A DNA stretch of 64,000 nt, from assembly GCF_000143415.4 (NCBI RefSeq), contig NW_003314354.1, positions 593,343 through 657,342 of the forward strand. Reading direction: 5' to 3'. The DNA is from Selaginella moellendorffii (taxonomy: Eukaryota; Streptophyta; Lycopodiopsida; Selaginellales; Selaginellaceae). Below are positions 38,090 through 49,153 of this stretch, one piece after another. Under the pieces are notes generated by a model. That model searched no databases, was not told the DNA's origin, and saw nothing but the letters and a program-made list of their open reading frames with translations. Position 1 is the first letter of the stretch. Each line of letters starts with the position of its first letter. The translations under genes were made by a program, and so were the position numbers.

Positions 38090-38540
38090 GGTGTTATGTA
38101 TGTGAATACTTTATATGCAGTCGTATAAGCCTACAAAGCATTTAGAATTTTCTCATTCTAATCTTTGTTATTGTCCTTTATAATTGTTTTCAAGATGTTT
38201 TAAGCACTTTATTAGTAGATTTAGCTTGGCTATTCCCTTGTAGGTAATATGGCATGAACTTTTTGTGCTTAAGAATAAATTCTTATATAGAAATTTCTAT
38301 TGTTTCATTGATGAAATGGGTGCTTCTATCTATGATAATCTCCTTAAGCAAACCAAATTTTACAATGATGTTTTTGTAGAGGAATTTGGCAATGTTGGTA
38401 GCTAAAGCCTGTTTCATAGGTATAACTTCTACTTATTTAGTATCATAATTAGTGGCGACTTAAATGTATTTGTTCTTTTTACTACTTATCACTATAGGTC
38501 CCACAAAATCCAATCCATATTTATGAAATGCTTCATATGA
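38090..38540 (-). pseudogene. Ty3/gypsy integrase core relic
   Basis: Minus-strand pieces: KYGLDFVGPIVISSKKNKY (first catalytic Asp), LLKEIIIDRSTHFIN (second Asp), and YYLQGNSQAKSTNKVL. In the last the usual catalytic Glu of QAEST is Lys. Several stops. It lies downstream of the protease relic's coding order, so these are pieces of rearranged or separate elements. Confidence 0.8.
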
Positions 38541-38632
38541 GTAGGTAGGATTTAGTGTTCTTTAGGCGGTAGTTTATACCTTTGGCAAATGTCATAATTT
38601 TTATAGAAAATTGCTATATTTTTCCAAAGTAT

Positions 38633-38826
38633 TATAAACTCTTGAATTTGGACTTCCCGGGAGGTCATTCAACCCAGTACTATTCAAACCCAAGGACGCT
38701 TAACCCCAAATATCCCAAGACCCTTAACCGATTGAAAAAGGAGGTGCACTCTTATTCATGGGCACTTTCCCTTTATATTTGAACCTTATGGATCGTTTTT
38801 CAAGTTGTTCCCTTTGGTTGCTTACA
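38633..38826 (-). repeat. Short LTR (194 bp), copy A
   Basis: The inverse complement of 40,784-40,977 with the same length. Shared landmarks include ACTTCCCGGGAGGTCA/ACTTCCCAAAAGGTCA, CCCAAGACCCTTAACCGATTG, GTGCACTCTTATTCATGG and TTGCTTACA. Its outer end has eroded from TGTAAG to TATAAA. Confidence 0.8.
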
Positions 38827-39001
38827 AGTATAGACCACCATAGCCTTGCTTGTAAAACTTTTTTAGCAGTGATTTTGTCTGCAAAATGGCCTTTTGATGG
38901 GCTTGAATGAGCTTCCCTTAGGATTTCATTTATTTCTTCTTGCCTATTAACACATTTTCTTAGCGTTCCATTGATGTCTAATTTATATAAATGCTCCCCC
39001 C

Positions 39002-40520
39002 TATAAGTGACTAATTTTTTTATTTTACTTTAGTCACTTATCCATACCTCCGACCACTTGGAGGAGTCTCATTCACAACCTCTATAAGTCCAATTCAGGA
39101 CTTGGGGCTTGCTAGCCCTGAGAATGGCTTCCATGCCACTCCACCTTTGCACTTGGCCCAAGTGCTCCACATGTCTGATCCCATGATTGACACCCCAAGG
39201 TACCATCGATGTATCAGCCTGTTACACTAAGGCCATCCCCCTTCACCTTGGTCATACCAGTGGTCTAACACCACCTGCATCACAATCCTGTCTCTCAAAG
39301 ACTAGGCCATCCATTCATGAGTGATCATCCCAGATCCACTCCTTAGCATCCCTAGGATGCTCGTAGGCATGGGGAATAGCATTCCCCAATATCCCTTTTC
39401 CGGTCCCCACCAAGTCCCTTTCTGTCCATGGCCGTGTTCGCCAACATTACCATTGAATCAAGGCCCACAGGCCCAACCACTAAGTCCCACGGTCCTATGG
39501 GACTTCCTCACCACACAACTGTATCCTCGGTCACTACACTAGAGGACTACTCCTCTTCCTTTCCACAGTCTGGGCCTTTGGGATAACATTTCGGAACACC
39601 GTAGCCTTACACGAGCCTCATGGGTACTCTCCCCACCTTCCACCTTTGGGTGCTCTAGCCATGGGCTTAGAGCGAGGTTCTGTTGAGCCACGCCAGGTAT
39701 CTAAGTAGGTAGTGCCACCCACACTTGGATTGGGAGCATCGACCATTTGATCTCCCGGGGGAACTAGAGCCGGCTCTTGAACAGTTCACCAAGCTACCCC
39801 ATTTGTCAGTCCGTATTCACTCTAATCTTGGACTTCCTAGTGGTCGACTCATCACCCAACACTGGGTATGGCCTTCCTGGGCCAAACTACCCTTTCCTGG
39901 CCAAACTGGCTCCACTAGGCTCCAACCCCCATACTCTCCTTACTATACTTTTGGAACCCCCTGCAGTCCCCCCCCTGGGGATGATCGCTTTGGGCTTTCA
40001 CCCAACTGCCTATATTAGTATTCGGACTCGGACTCAGTCTCGGTATTGGTCTCAGTTCCATCTCAGATCAATCTCGGACTCCATCTCGGACTCCATCTTG
40101 GGTCCACCTCGGACTCCATCTCAGGTCCATCTTGAACTCCATCTCAAACTCCATCTTAAGTCCATCTTGGACTCCATCTCAGGTCCATCTCGGATCCATC
40201 TCGGACTCCATCTTGAACTCCTTCTCGGCTCCATCTTGGACTCCATCTCGGGTCCATCTTAGATTCATCTCGGACTCCTTCTCGGACACTTCCACGTGTC
40301 ATGTGTTGGTTCTTTTTGGGTCTCTTTTTGGAGCCTCTCTTATTGCTCGCTTTATGCTCGTTCTTCGAGCACTTTGTTGGGAGTTCCACTCTTGCTCTCA
40401 ACCTTTCAAGTTGGAGGTTTTGGTCCAAACGTGTTACACTCGTTTGGCTTTCGCTTCGGCCACTACCATGTGGCACCCTTCTAGCTCTACTTTGGGGTTT
40501 AGGGATTTTGTGTCTGTCTA
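39002..40520 (-). repeat. Eroded inverted copy of the large LTR
   Basis: Reading on the minus strand, this matches the LTR at 45,321-47,259 from near its 5-prime end (TTTTGTGTCT inverted at 40,507) to its 3-prime end (ATAAGTGACTAATTTT at 39,003). It includes a shorter copy of the GAGATGGAGTCC array (40,030-40,290). It is about 1.5 kb versus 1.9 kb because the array is shorter. Substitutions are frequent, so this is an older copy. No clear target duplication. Confidence 0.88.
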
Positions 40521-40544
40521 TAAAGAAATGCTATATTCTTTATA

Positions 40545-40760
40545 TATTTGAAAATAATTTTACAAGAAAATTAAATATTCTATTTTGGAGCTAAAGACAC
40601 TAAAATCATTTATGAAAAATTTCATGAAATCAGTGATATATTCTTTGAAAGTATTCGTAACAACTCTTTAAAATATAAAAGGAACATTGCATAAGCTAAA
40701 AGGTATTTCGCAATAGGTATAACCTCCCCATAGGCTTATAAAAGCCATTTTGTGTTGATC
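40545..40760 (-). pseudogene. Ty3/gypsy reverse transcriptase relic
   Basis: Minus-strand translation gives KMAFISLWGGYTYCEIPFSL then CNVPFIF, VVTNTFKEYITDFMKFFIND and FSVFSSKIEYL. This is the RT core in which the usual catalytic LDDF is replaced by INDF, and a stop lies after FIF. It is probably from the same minus-strand element as the integrase relic at 38,090-38,540, split by the inserted LTR. Confidence 0.8.
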
Positions 40761-40783
40761 TTTAATAATTACTTTCACTTGGT

Positions 40784-40977
40784 TGTAAGCAACTAAAGAG
40801 AACAATTTGAGAGATGGTCCATAGGGTTTAAATATAAAGGGAAAGGGCCTATGAATAAGAGTGCACCCTGTTTTCCAATCGGTTAAGGGTCTTAGGATAG
40901 TTAAGATTAAGCGTCATTGGGCTTAAATAATATTGGGCTGAGTGACCTTTTGGGAAGTTAAAATTTAGGAGCTTACA
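40784..40977 (+). repeat. Short LTR (194 bp), copy B, with primer site
   Basis: Begins TGTAAGCAAC and ends GGAGCTTACA; the ends form a 7-bp inverted repeat TGTAAGC/GCTTACA. Immediately after the LTR comes TTTAGTATTAGAGC, resembling the initiator Met tRNA primer site TGGTATCAGAGC. Confidence 0.7.
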
Positions 40978-41869
40978 TTTAGTATTAGAGCGATCTTGAG
41001 TGCGACTTTGTTGGTTGACTTAAAGGAATCACATCACATGTTGATTAACATCTAGCAAATCCAATTTGCTCCAACTAGGCTTAATCTGAGGGGTAGGGTG
41101 TCAAGAGAGCGGGGCTCTTAGGAGAGCTGCGGCTTTTATCTTCCCTTCACGAGGGTGTGAATTTGTAAAGAAGCTATAAGCCACAAATTTTTTCTTTTCA
41201 ATTTGCCAATTTACCTCATCTATCCAACCAACACTGCCTTGGTTTCAGCTAAGTTCCCTCGCCAAGGTTCCCACCTATTGTACTACCTCCTACTTGGTTC
41301 TACTTGGTTTCAGCTACTCACTGCATGAGCAACAAAGTGTTAACCATCCATTCACAAATTCCCAAATCTCTCATAATCCCCCTCCCCGGGTTAAACTAGA
41401 CTTAAGGTTCGGCTACACTTCCCACAGGCACAAGCAACCAAGCACACCAAGCCTCTAGGTTTTTAACATCCCTTAGTACAACAAGACTTGATCATGGGAC
41501 CCTTCCAAATCCCAAGCCTTGGGTGCAACACTTGCTTCGGGACGCAGAGGGGAAACACTGTGGTCTAACGGCCAGATATGGGTACCTCTACTCCCCCCGA
41601 CTTCCATCCCGAAGGGAAGGCCCAAATCCCTAGGAAGGGCGAGGACTAATGAGCCGCAAGATACTCAAGTGGGGCACCACTCCATATGAGCCGAGAGCAT
41701 TGTAGTCGGTTTCCCTTCCAGGAGTCGGAGCTACTCTTGAGCACTTCCTTGGGTGGCCCCTTCGGCACCACGTGAGTCCATGCTCACTCCCACCCAAGGC
41801 CCCTTGGCCCTAGTCTCAACATCAACTCAGTTTGGAAGCACTACTAAAAAGTACCTTCAAGACTAGTTC

Positions 41870-42500
41870 CTGGACTTCACTATCCCTACTATACTTTTGG
41901 AACCCCTTGCAGCCCCCCTCGGGAGATACACGCTTTGGGCTTTCACCTCATGACCTATATTAGTATTCAGACTTGGTCTCAGACTCAATCTTAGACTCAG
42001 TCTTGGACTCGACTTCAGACTCGGTCTCGGACCCGATCTCGGATCTCAGACTCGGTCTCGGACCTAATCTCGGATCTCGGACGCAGTCTCGAAATCGGTC
42101 TCAGACTTGGTTTTGAACTTGGTCTTGGAGTCGGTCTCAAACTCAATCTCAAACTCGATCTTGAACTCTGTCTTAAAGTTGGTATCAAACTTGATCTTGG
42201 ACTCGATCTCATCCTATAGAAGAAGTTCGATGCCCACATCGAATGCCTCTTATTAATCCTATGACTTGTTGACCATGCTGGGCATCCCCCCACTTAGTGG
42301 TATGCCTAAGTTAGCCTCCTTGGCCAAGAGCCCATGACAATAGAATATAAGTGTCCCTATACCCCTCCCCTCACCATGCCTTAGTATGGGGTTCGGACTT
42401 GAACCCAACCTTGCTTTACTAGAGGGTTGCTCGAACCCAACCTCCGTAGAATATATCTACGGATTCGACATCCTCGTGGGGAGTCGGGCATAATTCCCTA
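41870..42500 (-). repeat. Fragments of the large LTR element, inverted and eroded
   Basis: 41,880-42,200 repeats the LTR segment CTACTATACTTTTGGAACCCC...GCTTTGGGCTTTCACC followed by an array of GACTCGGTCTC-like units. 42,290-42,500 matches, on the minus strand, the LARD internal region near 51,600-51,780, including ACGGAGGTTGGGTTCGAG. Together with 39,002-40,520 this looks like a scrambled older copy. Confidence 0.75.
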
Positions 42501-42569
42501 CACCTGGTCGACTTAGCTAACCCATGCTAATTAGCTTACCTTTGGCACACCTTTAGGTCCTAACATATG

Positions 42570-44925
42570 ACATTGCTCAATTTCTCAAAATAGATTTTTT
42601 AATTAAATTTTGCATAAGTACATAGAGTTTTACTTTGCAAAAATTCTTCCATTAGATCCCACACATTCGCTAGGTTCTCCTCTAGTTCCCATATTGATTT
42701 GTAGTATAGAAATCCTTTCCACTTCACATAAAACTCCTTCACTTTGCGTCCTTGTTGCTTGCTCTTGCACACATTAAGGATGGCCTCAATTTCGTATTCC
42801 TCTTCCCCTTGGATAACCTTAGGTAAAGGTCTTACTTAGTCCTTACGAAGCGGATCCTCAAAGCATGGCTTGAGTAAGTTCACATGGAACACAAGGTGCA
42901 TCTTCCCCATCTCTCGAGAAAGTCAGAGGCAGTAAGCCACCTTACCAATTCGTGCCTCAATCTTGTAAGGCCCTGCGAACCTGCTTAAGGAACTCAAGAT
43001 CAATTAATTTCCAGGAATACATGCATTTTTACCTTTGGATCAACTTTCGGTTGATCCCACTTGGTAGCCTTAGGTTCTTGGTGTTCAGCCACACCTTCTC
43101 CCATGTTGGAACTCTACATCCAGGCGCTTCTAGTTTGCATACTTGGTTTGCCTTTGTTGAGCCTGTTTGAAGGAATCCCTCACTAGATTCCAAATGTTGA
43201 GTCGTTCCACCGTGAATGCCTCCACTGCAAGTAACTCCAATACTCGAGTGTGGTGAGTTGTTATAGCACATTTCCATAAGTCCCAAATGACTTACCCAAT
43301 CAGTCTAGCCTTCGGAGATATAGCATTGCAAATAATCCTCCAACTGCCTATTCACCCTTTATGTTTGCCCGTTTATCAAAAAGTGTTAATACCATCAAAC
43401 TTGACTTAATACCCAATACCTGTCTATGAGTGATAGGCTATGTTGAATTTCAATTTGGTACAATACTGTTTTAAGAGAGTTCTCTAGAACCTATTGGTGA
43501 AGATCTTATCTTTATCTAAGATAATCTTTTTTGGCCTTCCCCGCACTCGAACCACTTGTTCAAAGAATAGCTTCACCACACCTTTTGCATCCACTTCCGT
43601 TGTGGTGGGTATGAAATATGCCATCTTTGAAAATTGGTCCACCACCACAAATATTGCATCAAACCCCTCACTTGGGGGGGAGTCGTGTGATGAAGTCCAT
43701 CATAAGACATTTCCATGAATAATCTGAAATTGGGATGCTTTATAACAAGGCCCCACTTGCTTTAGTCACGGCTTTGACCTATTGATATGTTGGATATGTC
43801 TTTACATAGTCTTGGACGTCCTTAGCTATATCTAGCCAATGATAGTTTCTCTTGAGTAAGCTCATCATCTTGTGGACTCCACCGTGTCCCGCAAGAAGTC
43901 CGTCATGACACTCTTCTAAAGCTACATTCCTTAGTTCCCCTTCTAAAATATACACCCTCTTTTGTTTATAATAAATGAGTCTATTGCATTTTGCATAATT
44001 TGTTTTCTCTTCCGTTGGCAGCTCACCTCTCTAGTGAGCTTCTCACACCTTTTGGTTCCTCAGCAACACTTCTTGTGTTAGACCATTGTTTTTATATGTT
44101 GTCTGCACATCGTCCCAAAAGGTTGTTGTTGCGCTAGATATCACCAACTTCAAGCTCGCTTTTCGACTTAGAGCATTGCCATGATGTTGCTCTTCCCAGG
44201 TTTATAGAGAATCTCGCAATCAAACTTGGTCAAAGCATTGGCCGACCGACCTTGTTTCCCTTTCAAGTCGGGCTATGGCAAGAAGTGTTTCATTGCCACA
44301 TTATCTATGTAAACTTTGAAATATCTCCCAAGGTAGTGTTGCCACTTTTGAGCGTCTTGACCACTACAAACAATTCCTTCTTATGGGCAGGCCACTTTCG
44401 TTAAGCCTTGTTCAACTTCTTTAAAAAGAAAGCTACTGGATGGTTGTCTTGCTTCAAAACTGCACTCAATGTAAAGTCTGAAGTGTCTGTTTCTACCTTG
44501 AAGTCTTTACCAAAGTCTAGTAACGCCAACACGGGAGTCTTCCTCAACTTCCCTTTAAGGTGAACAAATGCCGCCTCGCATTTTGCTGTCCAAACCATCT
44601 TCCCTTTTCCCATTTAGTCTATTAAGGGCAGGGCTACTCTCGAATAGTGTTTGATAAACTTTTGGTAGTAGTTGCATAGCCCCAAAAATGCCCTCAACTT
44701 GTGTACATTCAATGGTCACTCCCATTTCTGAATTTCTTGGACCTTCTCAAGGTCCACCTTAAACCCGTCCTTGCCCACCACATGCTCGAGAAACTTTACC
44801 TCTTGTTGAGCAAAGTCACATTTGCTCTCTTTAGCATACAACTTGTGTTCCTTTAGTTTCTCAAACACCTTCGTCAAATGTTTGGTATTTTGACGCATCT
44901 TCACGGTGATGGTATTTTTAAATAT
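42570..44925 (-). pseudogene. Chromovirus (Ty3/gypsy with chromodomain) pol relic
   Basis: Reading leftward: the RT end (HLTKVFEKLKEHKLYAKESK, VKFLEHVVGKDGFKVD) at 44,720-44,900; RNase H start (CEAAFVHLKGKLRKTPVLAL, DTSDFTLSAVLKQDNHPVAF) at 44,400-44,610; integrase zinc-binding region (ALEECHDGLLAGHGGVHKMM) near 43,880; the integrase core (DAIFVVVDQFSKMAYFIPTT, RVRGRPKKIILDKDKIFTNR) at 43,490-43,690; the integrase C-terminal part (WEKVWLNTKNLRLPSGI) near 43,080; and a chromodomain (YEIEAILNVCKSKQQGRKVK, FYVKWKGFLYYKSIWELEEN) at 42,650-42,810, ending at TAA near 42,598. Chromodomains guide integration into heterochromatin. Stops and frameshifts are present; gag, protease and most RT are missing. 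Confidence 0.92.
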
Positions 44926-45320
44926 GCAAATGCTTCTGACATGACAATTATTACTGATGTTATTCATGACGGCAAAAGATAGTCTCTTGAACATCTATTC
45001 CAGATGGTTGCCGAGAAATTTACTGGGATAATTATGTATTCCCTTTATATACAAAAATGTCTTATTTATCTATTCATAAACAGATCAAAGGCTGGTTTGA
45101 AATTGATAATCTACATCCTGTAAATCTTGAAACCACTTGTTGTTTTTGCAATAATTTAGTAATAAAAAGGATTTCAAGAGTTGAAGCAGAATATGAATCT
45201 TGCAAATACAAAGGCCATGTGTAATAACAAATTTCTCTCGAAATTACATAGTGCAAAAAGTTATCAAGATATCATAATTCCTTTATACCTTATTGATCAA
45301 TTATATCCACAAGTATCATC

Positions 45321-46123
45321 TGTGAGACACAAAATCCCTAGGCCCCAAAGTGGAGCCGGAAGGGCGCCACATGGTAGTGGCCGAAGCGAGAGCCAAACGA
45401 GCGTAACACGTTTGGACCAAAAGCTCCGACTTGAAAAGTCAAGAGCGGGAGTGGAACTCCCAACGAAGTGCTCGAGGAACGAGCACGAAGCGGGCAAAAG
45501 GCGAGGCTCCAAAAAGGGACCCAAAAGGACCAACACATGACACATGGGAGTGTCCGAGATGGACTCGAGTTGGAGTCCGAAGTGGAGTCCGAGATGGACC
45601 AGAGTTGGAGTCCGAAGTGGAGTCCGAGATGGACCCGAGTTGGAGTCCGAAGTGGAGTCCGAGATGGACCCGAGTTGGAGTCCGAAGTGGAGTCCGAGAT
45701 GGACCCGAGATGGAGTCCGAGATGGAGTCCGAAGTGGAGTCCGAGGTGGACCCGAGATGGACCCAAGTTGGAGTTCGAAGTGGAGTCCGAGATGGACCCG
45801 AGATGGAGTCCGAGATGGAGTCCGAAGTGGAGTCTGAGGTGGACCCGAGATGGACCCGAGTTGGAGTCCGAAGTGGAGTCCGAGATGGACCTGAGATGGA
45901 GTCCGAGATGGAGTCTGAGATGGAGTCCGAGGTGGACCCGAGATGGACCCGAAATGGAGTCCGAGATGGAGTCCGAGATGGACCCGAGATGGACCCGAGA
46001 TGGAGTCCGAGATGGAGTCCGAGATGGAGTCCGAGATGGAGTCCGAGATGGAGTCCAAGATGGAGTCCGAGATCGAGTCCGAAGTTGAGACCGAGACCGG
46101 GACCGAGACCGAGACCGAGACCA

Positions 46124-46156
<33 letters not shown>

Positions 46157-47259
46157 TCGGGACCGAGACCGAGGCTGAGGCCGAGACCAAGCCCGAGCCC
46201 GAGTCCGAGTCCGAGTCCGAGTCCGAGTCCGAGTCCGAGTCCGAGTCCGAGTCCGGAGCATGAGAGGGTGAAAGCCCAAAGCGTTCGTCTCCCAGACCCT
46301 GGGGGGTTTGGTGAGCTCCAAAAGTATAGTAGGGGGAGGACTGCAGTGGAGCCAGTTTGGCCAGGAAAGGCCAGTTTGGCCCAGGAAGGCCGGACCCAGT
46401 GTTGGGTGATGAGCTGCCCACTGGGAAGTCCAAGACTAGAGTGAACACAGACCGACAAGCGGGGTAGCTTGGTGAAGTGTTCAAGAGCCGGCTCTAGTTC
46501 CCCCGGGAGATCGACTGGCCGATGCTCCCAGTCCAAGTGTGGGTGGCACTACCTACTTGGATACCTGTCGTGGCTCAATGGAACCTCGCTCTAAGCCGAT
46601 GGCTAGAGCACCTAAAGACGAAAGGCGGGGAGAGTACCCATGAGGCTTGCATAAGGCCACGGTGTTCCGAAATGGTGTCCCAAAGTCCCAGACTGTGGAA
46701 AGGAAGAGGGATAGCCCTCCGGTGTGGTGACCAAGGACACAGTCACACAGTGAGGAAGTCCTAGAGGATGGTGGGACTTAGTGGTCGGGCCGGTGGGCCT
46801 CGATCCAGTGGCAGTGTTGGCGAACACAGCCAAGGACAGAAAGGGACCTGGTGGGGACCGGAACGGAGATATTGGGGAAGGCTATTCCCCATGTCTGTAG
46901 GCATCCTAAGGATGTTAAGGAGTGGATCTGGGATGACCACTCATGGATGGATGACCCAGACTTTGAGAGACGGGATTGGAATGTAGGTGGTGTTGGACCA
47001 CCAGTGTGACCAAGGTAAATGGGCATGGCCTTAGCGTAACGGGCCGATATGTCGGTGGTACCTTCGGGTGTCGATCATGGGATCGGACACGTGGAGCACT
47101 TGGACCAAGTGCAAATGTTGAGTGGCATGGATGCCATTCTCGGGGCTAGCAAGTCCCAAGTCCTGGATTGGACTGATGGAGGTTGTGAATGAGACTCCTC
47201 CAAGTGGTCGGAGGTGTGGTTAAGTGACTAAAGTAGAATGGAAAATTTAGTCGCTTACA
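45321..47259 (+). repeat. 5-prime LTR (1939 bp)
   Basis: Begins TGTGAGACACAAAATCCC and ends TTTAGTCGCTTACA. It contains the GAGTCC-type array (45,553-46,257) and then about 1 kb of unique LTR sequence. ORFs predicted here in several frames are products of the array, not genes. Confidence 0.95.
45553..46257. repeat. Compound tandem array in the 5-prime LTR
   Basis: First part: a 35-bp unit made of GAGATGGACCC (11), GAGTTGGAGTCC (12) and GAAGTGGAGTCC (12). It grades into 12-bp GAGATGGAGTCC units, then 6-bp GAGACC units (46,086-46,190), then 6-bp GAGTCC units (46,195-46,255). Long stop-free frames run through it on both strands. Confidence 0.95.
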
Positions 47260-48411
47260 ACTTGGTATCGGAGCTGTTCCTTAGTCCGACTTTTATTGGT
47301 GCTCAAGTATATCACCACTAGTGTTGGCATCGGAAGGTCCGAGGAGTGGGCTTATCCTTGAGGAGTAGCAAGTCGGGAAGACATGGCTCTCCATTACAGT
47401 TCATGTGTGAACTTGTAGACGAGGTGGTGGATAGAAAAGGGCCAATAATGGAACGACTTTGGGATCTTGGGAACAGTATATGGTTTTCCTCAAAGAGTTG
47501 AGGATGTGGTCCAGATGAGCGTTTGACTTAGCAAACTGGCTAATGTAGTTGTGGTAAACAACTACAGTTGGGATCACGGGAAAGATAAAGACTCCAAAGC
47601 AATAAAGGAGTCACAAGATTTTCCTCATATAGTTGAGGTTGGTGCTCATGAATGTGAGACCAAAAGTAATGACCGTGGGAGGTCAAATACGGAAGAGGAC
47701 TCAAGTCCTTGAAAAGGTAGCCGGGGCTACCTCTAATAAATGCTGGAACAACCCAAGGAGTTGGGGGTGTATTAAGTGGATGAGTTGGTGTTCTCATCAC
47801 ATGGACAAGTAGTCCTAAGGGGCAAAGGTTGCCCCCAGAGAACAAAATCAAGTGTCGGAGTAACACTTGTGAAAATAGTCCTTTTGAGTAGGACAGGAAT
47901 GCAAGAAGTGTATTCCAATGAGCTAGTGCCTCACAAGTAGGACCTTATGGGTCTGTGGATTAACCAAGTCCAAAACTGCTGGATGACTCAAGTAGAGTCA
48001 ACGGATGGTCCTAAAAGGACTGATGGAAGCATTTGGACTGAGGTGTGTTGTACCCCACAAAGGATGGGGGGGGATCATAGGATCCAAGGATGAGAACAGA
48101 GGGTATCTCGTCGATGGCAAAATGTGCCATGCTAAAGTTATGGGAAAGGTGTTCCCAGAAGAAAACAACTTTGACATAAAGTTGTGTGTGACCTCTATGG
48201 TGCAGTGCTAACGGATGGTTGGCATAAGAAAGAGCGGTGTTGGTCTTGGCAAAGAATTAGACTCGAAGGGGAAATGTCATACAGGTAGGCTCGTGGAGCC
48301 GATGGTGTGGAGACACCAAATGTGCCAAGGTGTGATACCTTGAGGCTATGTTGGTGGGTTCATGAGAACCCCTTGCCAAAGGAATCCCAATGGAAATGGG
48401 AATGGCATAGC
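47260..48411 (+). other. LARD internal region, left part
   Basis: No retroviral motif in any frame. It ends with the target copy ATAGC (48,407-48,411) of the nested solo LTR. A 68-codon ORF at 48,005-48,211 has no recognised similarity. Confidence 0.75.
47263..47274 (+). promoter_or_regulatory. Primer binding site, initiator Met tRNA type
   Basis: TGGTATCGGAGC lies 3 bp after the LTR end and differs at one base from TGGTATCAGAGC, the common plant LTR-element primer site complementary to initiator Met tRNA. It fixes the element's orientation as plus. Confidence 0.85.
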
Positions 48412-49121
48412 TGTGAGACACAAAATCCCTAGGCCCCAAAGTAGAGCCGGAAAGGGCGCCACGTGGTAGTGGCCGAAGCGAGAGCCAAACGAGCGTAACA
48501 CGTTTGGACCAAAAGCTCCGACTTGAAAAGTCAAGAGCGGGAGTGGAACTCCCAACGAAGTGCTCGAGGAACGAGCACGAAGCGAGCAAAAGGCGAGGCT
48601 CCAAAAAGGGACCCAAAAGGACCAACACATGACAAGTGGGAGTGTCCGAGATGGACTCGAGTTGGAGTCCGAAGTGGAGTCCGAGATGGACCCGAGTTGG
48701 AGTTCGAAGTGGAGTCCGAGATGGACCCGAGTTGGAGTCCGAAGTGGAGTCCGAGATGGACCCGAGTTGGAGTCCGAAGTGGAGTCCGAAGTGGAGTCCG
48801 AGATGGACCCGAGTTGGAGTCCGAAGTGGAGTCCGAGATGGACCCGAGCTGGAGTCCGAGATGGAGTCCGAAGTGGAGTCCGAGGTGGACCCAAGATGGA
48901 CCCGAGTTGGAGTCCGAAGTGGAGTCCGAGATGGACCCGATATGGAGTTCGAGATGGAGTCCGAGATGGAGTCCGAGATGGACCCGAGATGGACCCAAGA
49001 TGGAGTCCGAGATGGACCCGAGATGGAGTCCGAGATGGAGTCCGAGATGGACCCGAGATGGACCCAAGATGGAGTCCGAGATGGAGTCCGAAGTCGAGAC
49101 CGAGACCGGGACCGAGACTGG

Positions 49122-49153
<32 letters not shown>

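Noticed and set aside
45553-46257. CRISPR-like array
   Set aside because: Units are contiguous short repeats without unique spacers, inside a plant retrotransposon.
45297-46536. ORFs of 106-395 codons on both strands (Ser-Asp-rich, Arg-rich or Glu-rich proteins)
   Set aside because: They are readings of the stop-free tandem array inside an LTR; the same happens at 48,257-49,539 and 53,147-54,377, and on both strands at once.
46522-47026. ORFs of 72-82 codons that recur at 54,363-54,867
   Set aside because: Identical or nearly so because both are in the two LTRs of one element; no motif.
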